A DNA stretch of 64,000 bases from Diogma glabrata. Its lineage: Eukaryota > Arthropoda > Insecta > Diptera > Cylindrotomidae. The stretch lies in contig OY856186.1 of assembly GCA_963693315.1 (NCBI GenBank), forward strand, positions 303,310,586 to 303,374,585, given 5' to 3'. This document shows positions 43,496-55,065 of the stretch, in pieces. The notes beneath the pieces are model-generated. The model did not search any database. It worked only from the letters and a program-made list of their open reading frames with translations, and was not told the DNA's origin. How positions within the stretch are numbered: the first letter of the stretch is position 1; each line of letters starts with the position of its first letter. The translations under genes were made by a program, and so were the position numbers.

Positions 43496-44329
43496 TATTG
43501 ATATACAAATGTAATTGTTTCAGCCTTCAGGTTATACTATCTTTCTTACGTTATTAATTTCATTTTAATTCCATAAAAGTTATGTTCAACAAAAAACATT
43601 GATCAAAGCAAACTACCGTTTAAAACGATAGTTAAATAAAAATCAAAAATTAAGCGTACACAACAACTTCCCAAATTTTCATGATGATGTATTATTGCAT
43701 AAAGGATAAACAGCCATACATACTTTCAATTTTATATACATATATGCAATGATGACTCAAATGCAAATTGCACAAGACAGTAGCAATATAAGTTTAAAAA
43801 ACTGCGCTATAGATCAATTTTTTAAAATTCGTATAAAGAAATTTTTATTATTTTTATGAATTCATAAATAAAAAAATAATTTTAACGGTATTTAATAAAA
43901 ATTAACAAAAAAAAAACAATACAAAAATATGTTGCCATACCAGGAGTTGAACTCACTACCTACAGCACATCAGTCGAGCACGATATCAACAACGCAATTT
44001 GAAACGTTAAGGAATGTAGATTGATAAATTGATAAATGATAGAAATGCTGACGGATCATTTTAATTTACTTTACTACCTATACGGAAAAATCTGTGTGTG
44101 GTGCGCCTGGAGAAGTTTTCACTTCAAAAACACTTTTGATTCAACAAAATTTTGTTTGAATTTTGATTGAAATAACTTGAATAAAAATTATTTTTGTAAA
44201 CAAATTTTAAAAGCTTACTATTTTAATTTCATGAATGAAATATGATTTTTAATAGAAATTTGAATTGCATTATTCCAAAACAGAATTGTATAAAATATTT
44301 GAATTAAAAGAAAGTTTGTCATATAAATT
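43496..44329. other. Non-coding, with a possible tRNA-derived fragment
   Basis: AT-rich. About 43925-43990 on the minus strand has a B-box-like AGTTCAACTCC and an upstream GTGCTCGACTGA, recalling a tRNA-derived SINE head. No intact tRNA fold is claimed. Confidence 0.3.
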
Positions 44330-44890
44330 TAACTTGGTTGCGTTTTAAACCGTTTGTAAATTTCAAATTCATCAAGAGAGTCCATTAAAACACCTTGATT
44401 ACATAGATGTAAAGCTTTCAAATTTTGTTCAAAATTGGCATAATTATGATTGTTATCGACTAAATGGTTTGCAAAAATAGACTTTTGATTTTGTTTGTTT
44501 TTCTTCATTGGAAGATGCTCTTTGAATCTATCTTTGAAACATCTGCCGGTTTTCCCGATGTAAAAGTTTCTACAAGAATCACGCTTAATTTTATAAACTC
44601 CTGAACAAGATTATAATTTAACATTTAATTTTGGTTTAAACATTTTATATATAAAATATTTGGTAAGATATTTGTGTATTATATTGAATATTGATACATA
44701 TTTTATATTATTCTCATTGTTAATATTTGGATTATTTAATTTGTTTATTGTCTTTGAAAGTAATTTATCAATAAATTTAGAGTCATATCCATTATCTAAA
44801 GCAATAAATTTTATAGTGTTTAGTTCTTCTTGAAAATTTAGGATATTCATTGGAATATTTAGCATGAAATGAATTAGTGAGTTAAATGTT
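44330..44890 (-). pseudogene. Penelope-like element, GIY-YIG endonuclease part
   Basis: Minus-strand C-terminal half of a Penelope-like retroelement protein. The frame 44865-44611 is the linker after the reverse transcriptase (LNTIKFIALDNGYDSKFIDK). After a single TAA stop the same frame continues into a GIY-YIG nuclease: CSGVYKIKRDSC, NFYIGKTGRCFKDRFKEH, then HLCNQGVLMDSLDEFEIYK with the expected Glu. The reverse-transcriptase end continues at 51518-51610, on the far side of the BEL element that split it. The full RT domain is not seen, so the copy is 5'-truncated. Confidence 0.85.
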
Positions 44891-45211
44891 TGTTGAAGTG
44901 GTTAATGATACTTTTAGAGTATCTTGTTTTATTTTATAATTTTAGCAATAAAAAATTCACATTTGATTTTAATAAAATATACACTGTTTTATTTTTATTA
45001 CAATTTATCGAAAAACAAGTTTTGAGTTTAATTAATTACAATAGATATTTGCTTTATTACAGCCAGAATTCAAGTGATTTTTTAAATTACAAATTGTTGA
45101 TAAGAAAGAAATTATATTTTATATTTAGATTTTTTGGGCTGACCATTATGGTTTTCTTATATTAATTCTTTTGCTACAATAATTAAAATAGACCCAGAAA
45201 TAGTTCGAACA
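44891..45211 (-). repeat. BEL 3' LTR (minus orientation)
   Basis: 321 bp; differs from the other LTR at four positions, three of them clustered near 45126-45140. The 91-codon plus-strand frame inside it is not a gene. Confidence 0.95.
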
Positions 45212-45405
45212 TCCTCCGCCCATAAGAAATATAATTTCTTATTTTAGCTTTTATAGTTAAATGTGAAATTAAATTTTAAAGCAAAAATTAATATAATAAC
45301 AAAAGCTAACTGAATAAAGTTTTACATAAGTTAAAAACTAATTACGTTATAAGCAAAATTTTTAAGTAAATAGCAATAAAGTTTGGTAAGTGTAAATTAA
45401 CATTT

Positions 45406-48400
45406 CTAATTAACTGGAAGTTTACATAATTTGACAATAGGACGTATAACTTCTGATCTCGATGTCTTGATTGTAGCCACTCTAACAAGATTATCTTTTC
45501 CTGGATGTGTAGCAATTATTCGACCAAGAATCCATTTGTTTGGTGGAATATTTTCTTCCTTGATGCACACGATATCGTCATCTTGAATGTTGTCATATTG
45601 AGTTTGCCATTTGTTGCGCTGATTCAAAGTATTTAAGTAATCTCGTGACCATGACTTCCAAAACCCTTGGATTCGTTTTTGGATGTTTTGCCACCTTGAT
45701 AATCGAGACTCCTTGATGTCTTCTAATGATGGTTCAGGAATTGAGCATAGAGATTCTCCCACAAGGAAATGTGCAGGCGTAAGTACATCAATATTACTGC
45801 TGTCATTTGGTGATATAGGATATAACGGTCGTGAATTTAGGACAGCCTCTATCTGCGTCAATAACGTAGCCATTTCTTCAAACGTCATGGATGTGTTTAT
45901 AGTAACCCTTTTCAGGTGAAATTTTACTGATTTAACTGTACCTTCCCAAACGCCACCGTGATGGGCCCCACTTGGAGAATTAAAATGAAAATTAATATTA
46001 TTCTGCAAATAGAAATTGGATAGGTTAGAATTGGATATTTGGAGAATTAATTGTTTGTGAAGACTGGTTAATTCTTTGTTGGCTCCAACAAAATTCGTGC
46101 CATTGTCACACCAAATCTCTTGAGGAACACCTCTTCGTGATGCGAAACGACGTAATGCAGCAATGAAGGCCTCTGATGTCAGATCACTCACTAATTCAAG
46201 ATGAACGGCTTTGACTGCTAAGCAAACAAATATTGCTATGTAGCCTTTTGTACTTGGAGCGTTTCTTCTTTTGCTATTTCGAATTTGAATGGGTCCAGCA
46301 TAATCAATTCCAACCTTATTGAATGGTCTTGATTTTGTGACGCGACAAGTTGGCAAAGTTCCCATCAGCTGTTTTGAAGTTGCTGCTATTTCTTACACAA
46401 ATAACACAGTTACGTATAACTCGTTTTACTTCATTTTTTATGCCAAGTATCCAATATCTTTGCCGAATAATGTTTGTAAGCAAAGATGGTCCTGCATGCA
46501 GATTTCTAATATGCTCTTGGACGATCAGCAATTTGTTAAAAATATGACCTTTTGGAAGAATAACTGGATGTTTTATTTCAAAAGGTGACGACATATTTTC
46601 TAGACGACCACCAACACGTAATAAACCATCTGCATCAATAAATGGTGTTAATGATATCACTTTATGTTTTTTGCTTAATTGATCCTTTTTTTGTAGTGTA
46701 GTGATCTCTGAAGAAAATGCTTCCAGTTGAACATGTTTAAGTATTCTAATTTCAGCCATTCTTAGTTCATCAACTGTAATTTCTCCGCAAACATGATTTT
46801 TTTTAATAATATAATTATTGATAAAACGAAACATATAACAAATTACTCGTTTAACCTTGAATAAACTTGAAAGTTTGAGGAGTAAATGATTGACATAATC
46901 AGAGTTGTAACTTAATTCTGCATGATGAACATTAATTTCGATTGATCTTTCTTCCAAAATATGTGCATCTTTAACCTTGGGCACTATTACATCGGCTGGC
47001 CAATTGATTTCGGGTTGTTGGAGCCAAATGGGACCATTCCACCAGAATGCTAAATCACATAATTTTTTTGGATTTATTCCTCTTGACAACAAATCAGCTG
47101 GATTGTCACTTGATTTTACATGTGACCAGTGTCGTCTTGGCAACGTTTCTAAAATTTCCGAAGTCCGATTTCCAATAAATGATTTCCATCTTCGAGGTAT
47201 ACTTGACAGCCAATGAAGCACGATTGCTGAATCGGTCCAGGCGTAGATCGAAGCAGGTTGTAGTTTCAGTGATTTATTCAAAAAATTTATTAAGCGTCAT
47301 AAAACAACTGCAGCACACAGTTCTAAACGTGGTAAGGACACCTGCTTAATTGGAGCAACTTTTGTGTTAGAAGCAACAATTATTGTTTTAATTTGTCCAT
47401 CCTTTTGTAACGAGCGCATATAGACCACTGCTCCATATGCTTGTTCTGACGCATCACAAAATACATGGATTTGTGTTTGAGCTGATATTTCTCCTGGCAG
47501 TAGACATCTAGGAATTCGTATATTTTCTAAGGAATTAAGTTCTTTGTAAATACAATGCCACCGCTGTACGACATCGTTAGGTAATCGATCATCCCAATCC
47601 AATTTCATTAGCCAAAGTGACTGGAGTAGGATTTTGAGTTTGATTATTGCTGGTGAGATCCATCCCAATGGATCAAATATTCTAGATGTTTCGGATAATA
47701 ACTTTCTTTTAGTTGGAATCTCAATTTCATTAATTTTAACCTTAAAAGAAAATATATCAGCTTCTGGATGCCAGTATAAACCAAGCGTTTTAACTGTTGA
47801 ATTCTCTTCAATGTCTTTCATTTGTGTCCTCAGCTACAGTACTTAGAAGTTTTTTTGAATTTGATTGCCATTTTCTCAAGTTAAATCCTCCAGATTTCAT
47901 AATGAATGAAATTTGATCCCGAATTATTTCAGTCTCTTCTTCTGTATCTCCGTGAGAATATCATCCACATAAGTTTCAGTCTGAATTCGACGAGATGCTT
48001 CCGGAAATTGTTGTGAATTATCTTTAGCAAGCTGCAGAATAGTTTTTATTGCTAAATATGCTGCACTGGTTGTCCCGTATGTCACCGTTTTTAGCCTAAA
48101 GTGCTGAATTGGCTTTGTTCTATCGGTTCTCCAGAGTATTCTTTGATAATCTGTATCTGGCTTATCAATGAGAATCTGCCTATACATTTTTTCAATGTCG
48201 GCTGCGAAAACAACCTTATACATCCTAAATCGAATAATTATAGACATTAAATCATTTTGAATCTTTGGACCTGATATCAATAATTCATTTAGAGAGACAC
48301 CTGTTGTTGTTTTACATGAACCATCAAATACAACTCGAAGTTTAGTCGTGGTGCTGCTCTCCTTAACAACGGCATGATGGGGTAAATAAAAGCTTTCTTG

Positions 48401-50755
48401 TTCTGATATTTTTACTTCATGTTCAGGAATTATTTCCATATGCTTGAGGGTAAGATATTCTTCCATGAACTTTTTATATTCTTCCTCAAGCTTAGGGTTT
48501 CTCAGAAATCGTCTTTCCATGGCAAGTAATCGAATTTTAGCCTGAATCAGAGAGTTTCCTAATTTATTTTGTGTTTCCTTAAAAGGTAGTTTCACTAAAT
48601 ATTTGCCATCATCAGTTTTCTGGTGCGTTGTTTCATATAAACTTTCACAAAATTCCTCTTCTAAACTTAGATTATTACTTGTGGGTATATCTTCAATTTC
48701 CCAAAATCTCTTCATTAAACTGTAGATATCTTCTTCTAATGGCATAGGTTGAACTGTTGTATGGAATGTTTGCAGTTTTATTTCTTGAGTTTGGTTAGGC
48801 GTACCGGCAAATGTCCAACCAAATTTAGTCCCTTGAGCAGATGGAAAACCATCCCAATGTAATATTTCGGCATTAATTGTATTCAGGTAAACATCCGATC
48901 CAATTAAGATATCGATGTCATCAGGAATATTAAACCTTGGATCGGCTAACTCAAGCGATGGAAGATGTGTCCAGGTTGAAATATCAAGTTCAATAGCTGG
49001 TAGTTTTGATGTCATTTGGTTGACAACTAATGCTTTGATGTTGACAACAAATTGCTGACCAAAACGTGAAAATAGTTTTATATTAATTGCTCCTTTTGAA
49101 TATCCTGCTCGTGTTGATGCAAGGCCTTTTATTAGTACACAGGAATGTGAACGTCTAAGACCAAGCCGCTGCGCACAAGATTCAGTCACGAACGATGACT
49201 GTGCTCCAGGATCCAAAATAGCTCGTGCAAATTGTAACTTTCCCAAAGAATCCTCAGCAAATGTCAATGCTGTAAACAATAATGTATGACATGCTTCCTG
49301 AGAACCTTGGACAAAAAAATTGTTCACTTCTGGATCGTTAGTACATGCAGTAGTATCGTCTGATTCATGCATGTGTTTATTTTGAAGAATGTTGGCTTGA
49401 AATGGTATATGCGGTGTGTTGGTAGTTGAATCTGGATTTACAGCGCTTAAATGCGCCTTAGTAGTTAGTGGACAGGTTTTGTTTTGAATCGATGATGAAG
49501 GCTGTTGCAATTGCCTTGATGATTGATGTACTTCAGATGTTTGCTGAACTGAATGTGTTTGTGCTGATGGAGAGTGTAGCAGAGTATGGTGTTTTCTGTG
49601 GCATATAAAATATGATGATCTCTGCATACAGTTACTACTACCATGGCCAGAACGCAGGCAATTGTAGCAGACTCCGTACTGATTCACAAAATTTCTTCGC
49701 ATTTCAATGTCAAAATTTTTAAAACTAGGACATTTATAAAGGTAGTGTTCTTGACTACAAGCAGGACAATTAACATATTTAACTGGGTCAGTTGCGAGAT
49801 GAACCTTGGTTGTAAGCTTCTGTTGACTGTATACCTTCCTTTGGGATACATCGCAAGTTTCTAGCGCATCACAACGATTAGTCATAAACTTTAGAAAATC
49901 CTTTAATGTGGGATAATCTTTATCTATAATGCTCGTAGCCCATAACTGTCGACTTTCAATATCAACTTTATTCAACAGTATGTTGATTAACCATGGATCT
50001 CGACTTTCAGCGTCATTCCCTATCGCTCTCAATGCTCGTATAACTTCATCGGAAACATCGGTTAATTGCCTTAATTCTTTTGCATTAGGATGGCTTGTTG
50101 GGCGTTGTTCCATAAAAGTTTTAATAAGTGAGGTAATAATAACCTTTTTCTTATTATAACGCTCAACTAATTTTTCCCAAGCCTCCATATAATTTGCCTC
50201 GGTTGAGTTAAAATGACGAATTATGGCAGCTGCTTCACCTTTCAAAAGTGTTTTTAATATTTGGAACGTATGTACATTTGAAATTGAGACATTATCATGT
50301 ACAGTTGTAACATACAAGTCATGAAACGATGGCCATAAATTGTAATCGCCAGCGAATGGTTCAATTTGCACTTTTGGGACCTTAGTATTTTTATAAGCAT
50401 TGCGATCCATGCCTTCATAAAATGATTTTTGTTGAGCTACAAATTCACCCAATGTATGATTTAAATCTACATTTGGCATTTCATCTACGGGTATACGCCT
50501 TTTGGCTTTCTTGCTCAATTTAGCGCGAGTAGAGTAATATAATTTCTCAAAAGCTAAAGCAACTGACTCTTGACCTTGAACGACACAAACCTTTTCATCT
50601 ATGGTATTGAATTCAGTCCACAAAAGCTCCAATTTCTCAAGACGCGGCTCAATTTCTTCTAATATTGTATTTGCTGTAATTGCATCAGCAAATTTCTTCA
50701 TTTCTGACACAGAATCAATAATGCGATCGCGTAACTTTATGTTTTTTTCCGCCAT
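45406..50755 (-). pseudogene. BEL/Pao gag-pol polyprotein, broken at four points
   Basis: Long frame 50755-47924 (943 codons): Gag with coiled-coil-like N-terminus (MAEKNIKLRDRI), zinc knuckle CYNCLRSGHGSSNC, Pao-type protease (ILDPGAQSSFV), and reverse transcriptase up to YVDDIL. Two compensating frameshifts (about 47945 and 47815) bracket the segment containing FIMKSGGFNLRKWQS. The frame continues 47821-47297 with RNase H (VFCDASEQAYGAVVY). A TGA stop at 47297-47299 replaces Ser before RLINFLN. Then 47281-46316 holds the rest of RNase H (YAWTDSAIVLHWL) and the integrase zinc region. A frameshift near 46365 leads to 46365-45406, the integrase core: VGIDYAGP, IWCDNGTNFVGA and GGVWEGTVKS give the D,D,E triad. 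Domain order Gag-PR-RT-RH-IN is typical. Inactive as it stands. Confidence 0.93.
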
Positions 50756-51196
50756 TTTATCAAATTTTACTAAATTGAATGTCTAAGTTCAATAAAATAA
50801 CTCAATAATTTCAATAAATATTCAATTTAAATTCAATAAATAATTCAATAAAATAATTCTATAATTCAACTACAACTTAAATATAAATCACTAACATCAC
50901 AAATATAACTAATCAAAAACACTTAATTGTCTTGATGTTAAATGTCCACACTACTTTTATTGTCTTTTCCAATCAGATATAAATATAAAAAAACGTCTTT
51001 ATGATCATATATTTAATAAAATCAAATATTTCTTTATTTTAGGAACAATTCAGATTGTACTTAGCTTGATTGCAAAGGCAGTTTGCAATATTTTCCAAAT
51101 TGATGAAACCGCGCCAAATCAAGCGTCGCCTGGTCTGATGTGTTGATTCCTAAAATTCTTCTCCTTTTACGGCAATCCGACAATCGAAGGACCAAA

Positions 51197-51517
51197 TGTT
51201 GAATTGGTTAATGATACTTTTAGAGTATCTTGTTTTATTTTATAATTTTAGCAATAAAAAATTCACATTTGATTTTAATAAAATATACACTGTTTTATTT
51301 TTATTACAATTTATCGAAAAACAAGTTTTGAGTTTAATTAATTACAATAGATATTTGCTTTATTACAGCCAGAATTCAAGTGATTTTTTAAATTACAAAT
51401 TGTTGATAAGAAAGAAATTATATTTTAGATTTAGATTTTCAGGGCTGACCATTATGGTTTTCTTATATTAATTCTTTTGCTACAATAATTAAAATAGACC
51501 CAGAAATAGTTCGAACA
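51197..51517 (-). repeat. BEL 5' LTR (minus orientation)
   Basis: 321 bp, same boundaries as the other LTR, followed on the plus strand by the target duplication ATGTT. Confidence 0.95.
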
Positions 51518-51610
51518 ATGTTGCTGTTTTTTTGTGAATGTGGGTGATGTGATAGTAATGCTAGAAGTTGTAGGTTTCTTACGATTAAATGTTAAACTAA
51601 CAATTCGTTG
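51518..51610 (-). pseudogene. Penelope-like element, RT-end fragment beyond BEL
   Basis: The minus strand reads IVSLTFNRKKPTTSSITI and then SPTFTKKQQH, the conserved '.YRKPT' region of Penelope-like reverse transcriptases. It is the direct upstream continuation of the 44330-44890 fragment (FNSLIHFMLNIPMNI), with a one-base frame change at the junction. Confidence 0.7.
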
Positions 51611-51791
51611 AGCACACATTTAAGCAGAATTCAAAAGAGCCAATATTTACTATATTGGCTCTTTTGGATTCTGCTGGCTCTTTTGGATGCAGCACATCAA
51701 ACTTGATAACAATACTCGGCATAATGCGACCTGTTTACGCTTTGCCAAATTATAATTGGCCTTTAATGGTAAAAAAGGTTCCCCATCCCTG

Positions 51792-52140
51792 ATTTAGACT
51801 AAATGAAGTGGTTTTATAAAAAATATTTGTGGACAATAGCAACAGTTGGGTTGGAAAATATCAGGTTGGTTCATTTTAAATGTCGTTTTTTCTTAGAAGT
51901 TATAATTATTGAAATGGTAGAGTTAATGGATAGGTTTTCTAACACCTTTTCTGGACTAAAAGGAACAGTTGGGTTTGATAATATCAGGTCATGCTATATG
52001 AAATGTCGTTTTATACAAAAGTTGTAATTATTGAAAAGAAGTGTTTACGCTAAAGGAAGTGGGTTTTTGAATGAAATTATGAACAATTGGGTTGGAAAGT
52101 ATCAGCTCGTGTCAGTTGTAATTATTAATTAAAAGCAATT
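51792..52140. repeat. Satellite-like array, right part
   Basis: Continues the unit interrupted at 34645. Further units at about 51853, 51977 and 52093 share GTTGGGTTGGAAA(A/G)TATCAG-type cores and AAGTTGTAATTATTGA. Period about 117-125 bp. Confidence 0.8.
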
Positions 52141-52224
52141 ACCTAAACGAAAAAGTCTTCTGAAAATAGTTCGGTACTAATAGAAAATATTAGTTATTGG
52201 TAGATAATATGTCTTTTGGTTTTT

Positions 52225-52505
52225 AAATTGTTGCAAAATGGAGAGGATTTTAAATAATATGCGGAGAGTATCATCGTTTCATTAAATTATGTTAATTTTT
52301 TATAACTCTTATAAATTTCTGGCAATATATTGATGTTAAGTGTTAGTTTTGTAATAAATACATCGCTGCCCGGATTTAAAAACAATGTCCTGATAAAAGC
52401 CTTCTGCCGAAAACTATATAAACACTCTTAGCACAGACAGAAGTCTTGATATCTCAGATTCTTGAGATTTCAACCCCATAACCTTCTTCTTTTTTAATTT
52501 GGAAC
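52225..52505. repeat. Dispersed repeat, copy B
   Basis: Direct match to 12300-12640 and reverse match to 63420-63560 (GATAAAAGCCTTCTGCCGAA). Non-coding. Confidence 0.6.
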
Positions 52506-55065
52506 GTCACAAATGAAATAGAACAATTAGCAGTGTAGTATCACTATAGCTAAGTGATATCTACGGAGTGCTAGTGGAAAAACTATTTTAATTCAAAGGT
52601 ATCACGTCAATCTACATGATTCCTTGATGATTCCTTATTTTACACCTTAAATATGGATTTTTTAATTATTAAAATTATTTGAGTAATAACTCCTTTTCAA
52701 TCAACCAGTTTCTTGAATGTTGCATTAAAATATTAGTTAAAATAGAAAATGTTTGGTTTCAGCTTAAGTTTTAAATAAAATATGCCCACTTAGAATAATA
52801 AAATCGCTAAATTCAACAAATTGATTTTTCAACGCCTTCAACAGATATGAAATCATAAAAATAATTTCTACGATAGCAGATGAAAATTCTATTTTAATGC
52901 AGGCTTAATCCCATGTGAAAATGGTTTTTTTCTTATAGTGTAAAATCATTTTCGATAAATATCAACTTGTAGTTGCAATTAGTCACCTGAAGGCACTCGC
53001 CTCTTCCATTTGATGATTACCACGAGGTGCAAAAATTCCCATATAATTTAAAAATATCTGCATAATAAGGAGTCTAAAGATAGTGGAAAAATTCAATTTA
53101 AGTAAAAAAAATAAGTGATGAAGAAGTTTTAACTTCGAAATAGTCATAGCCTCAACGGCGTATTATAGATAGCGTGTCTGTCTAAGGATTCGAACAAAGC
53201 ACTGAGGAGGAAGGTTTGAATTCATCCGATACTAAAAATTGAGAAGTAGAGTTTTTTTTTGAGAAACTTCAAACCATACCTTTGAACTGAAAAAAATTCT
53301 AATTACTTCTTTACTTACTTGAGTTTATTTGATCTCAAAAATCCCCAATAAATTTAAATTCCTTTAATGTAGTCTAATATGAATACATATAGGACTACAA
53401 TTGACCAAGTGTCATCCACTGATTCTACATTGATTGGAAACAATCAGTAATGACTATACAATCGTGACTTAGAATGTTAATTAGAATAGAAATATTCCCC
53501 ATTCTATGAATTTGTTAACTGTAGGGGTCACCAAATATTAACTGTAGTATCCCGCTGATTACTACAATCCGCGTGTTCACCAATGTTCTCTGGATTCAAA
53601 ACTTGATTTATTAAAACAGCAGCTGATTTAAGTAATTCACAAAGGTTTACTACAATATTTATTTTGTATTTTCATGCACAAACTTAATTTGTTAATCAGA
53701 AATAAATTATGAATTTATTTATATAAATATTCTATTTGTTTGATTTACAATGCTCGATTGAAAATGAAGGAAAAGCATATAACAACAAGTATATGTAGAT
53801 ATATGTAGTATGTACTATTAATAAAATTCGATTTTGAATTTCGATTTAAATTAATAAATTAATTTAGGCATTCATTTCGCTACCTGACGTCGAATAGTGA
53901 AACAAGATGAGCTTTTCTTGTTTAGTCAGTTCGTGTCAGGAATAAGTTAAGTCATCGTTCGTTTTGTAGAGATTATTTATTTAAATTTAAAGGTAATAAT
54001 CCCTACAAATTCACACAAAGTATTACGAAAAAAATGATTTATAGTGTTCTTCTCGAAAATTGAACGCTATGTTGAAAAATGATCGCAACAAGAAATTTAG
54101 ATTTTCTAATTATCTATAACTTTCGTACTAATTTTTTTCGATAGGATGCATATTTTAGCCATAAATCGTAAGATGACCATCATCAAACCCTGATGTGATG
54201 ATGATAAGGGGAATTTTAAATTGTGCACCATGAAAAGGAAGTTGTCGAGGGTTAAAAAAAATTTGAAAATTTTTCTATTTAAACCTGATCACTTGTGGTG
54301 TTCGAGATCAGTATGTAAATTTAAATCGAATAAAAAACTTTATGAAATTTCTAATAAAAGTTGTCAACTTTTAAATGAGCAGATAAAAATTAAATTTTTA
54401 TAAGTGTAAATAAATTGTATTATAGCAAATGTTATTGAAATAGTTTTCGTTTGTGCTATTCTTTTGAATACAAAATACTAAACTTTTCTTAAAATGTAAA
54501 TTGGAAAGGCATCTCTTAATTAAAATATTTTTTACTGCAAAACAATACAAATAAAAAAACCAGATTTGTGTCCATTAACATCCTTAGAACGCATGTTGTT
54601 GTGGGGGAGGTTTTATTTGTTGTTATGACACATATTGTAATGACTACTGAAAACACATTTTATTAAAAAAAAGTCCAAGCGGCACGTATATCCGCTAGAA
54701 ATAGGTAGATTTCGAGATCAGACAGTTTTGTGTGCCAGTAGAATCTGATGTATCAGATTAGTTTAAACAACACAAACTAATTCCAAACAGATACAGAACA
54801 AATTTTAAAAAGAAAATTAGCTACATATGTATAAGCAAAACTATATCTATCCAATTTTGCAACAAAAAAATATCAAATCTATCACAGAACATGTGTGTGA
54901 CAATTTATGACACATACCTACTCTATATCATATGTCGTCCAATTACTGCAAAATATCAAAATAGTTTATTTCTAAGAAAAAAAATTAATTTCTTCTATTC
55001 AAACATTTTTATTTTTTTTTCATTGACTGTTATAAGGTTTTTGCAAATTGTAGTTATGGAGTGTT
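52506..55065. other. Gene-poor repeats
   Basis: About 52850-52990 matches 35150-35289 in reverse. About 54550-54670 matches 43370-43490 directly (TCCATTAACATCCTTAGAAC). About 53150-53235 has a tRNA-Arg-like start (GATAGCGTGTCTGTCT) and a B-box-like GGTTTGAATTC, possibly a SINE or tRNA relic. No gene seen. Confidence 0.5.

Larger units (their letters stand above)
44891..51517 (-). mobile_element. BEL/Pao LTR retrotransposon, complete, 6.63 kb
   Basis: Two 321-bp LTRs (44891-45211 and 51197-51517) read TGTTCGAAC...TTCAACA on the minus strand and differ at four positions. The 5-bp duplication ATGTT lies at 44886-44890 and 51518-51522. On the minus strand the sequence after the 5' LTR is TTTGGTCCTTCGATTG (primer-binding region), and the purine tract GGGCGGAGGA precedes the 3' LTR. 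It is inserted within a Penelope-like coding region. Confidence 0.97.
34646..51791. mobile_element. 17.1-kb insertion with hAT-type ends (composite, nested)
   Basis: The left end CAAGGGTGGGTAACCT and right end (reverse complement) CAGGGATGGGGAACCT differ at 3 of 16 positions. The same 8-bp sequence ATTTAGAC lies directly outside both ends (34638-34645 and 51792-51799). A satellite unit is interrupted between them and continues seamlessly on the other side. About 5.5 kb remains after removing the Gypsy and BEL elements. No transposase for this element is visible, so it is non-autonomous or gutted. Near the right end is a hairpin (about 51629-51679, CAAAAGAGCCAATA and complement). Confidence 0.75.

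Noticed and set aside
44890..45165. 91-codon plus-strand frame, repeated at 51196-51471
   Set aside because: Lies entirely within the BEL LTRs and is repeated only because the LTRs are.
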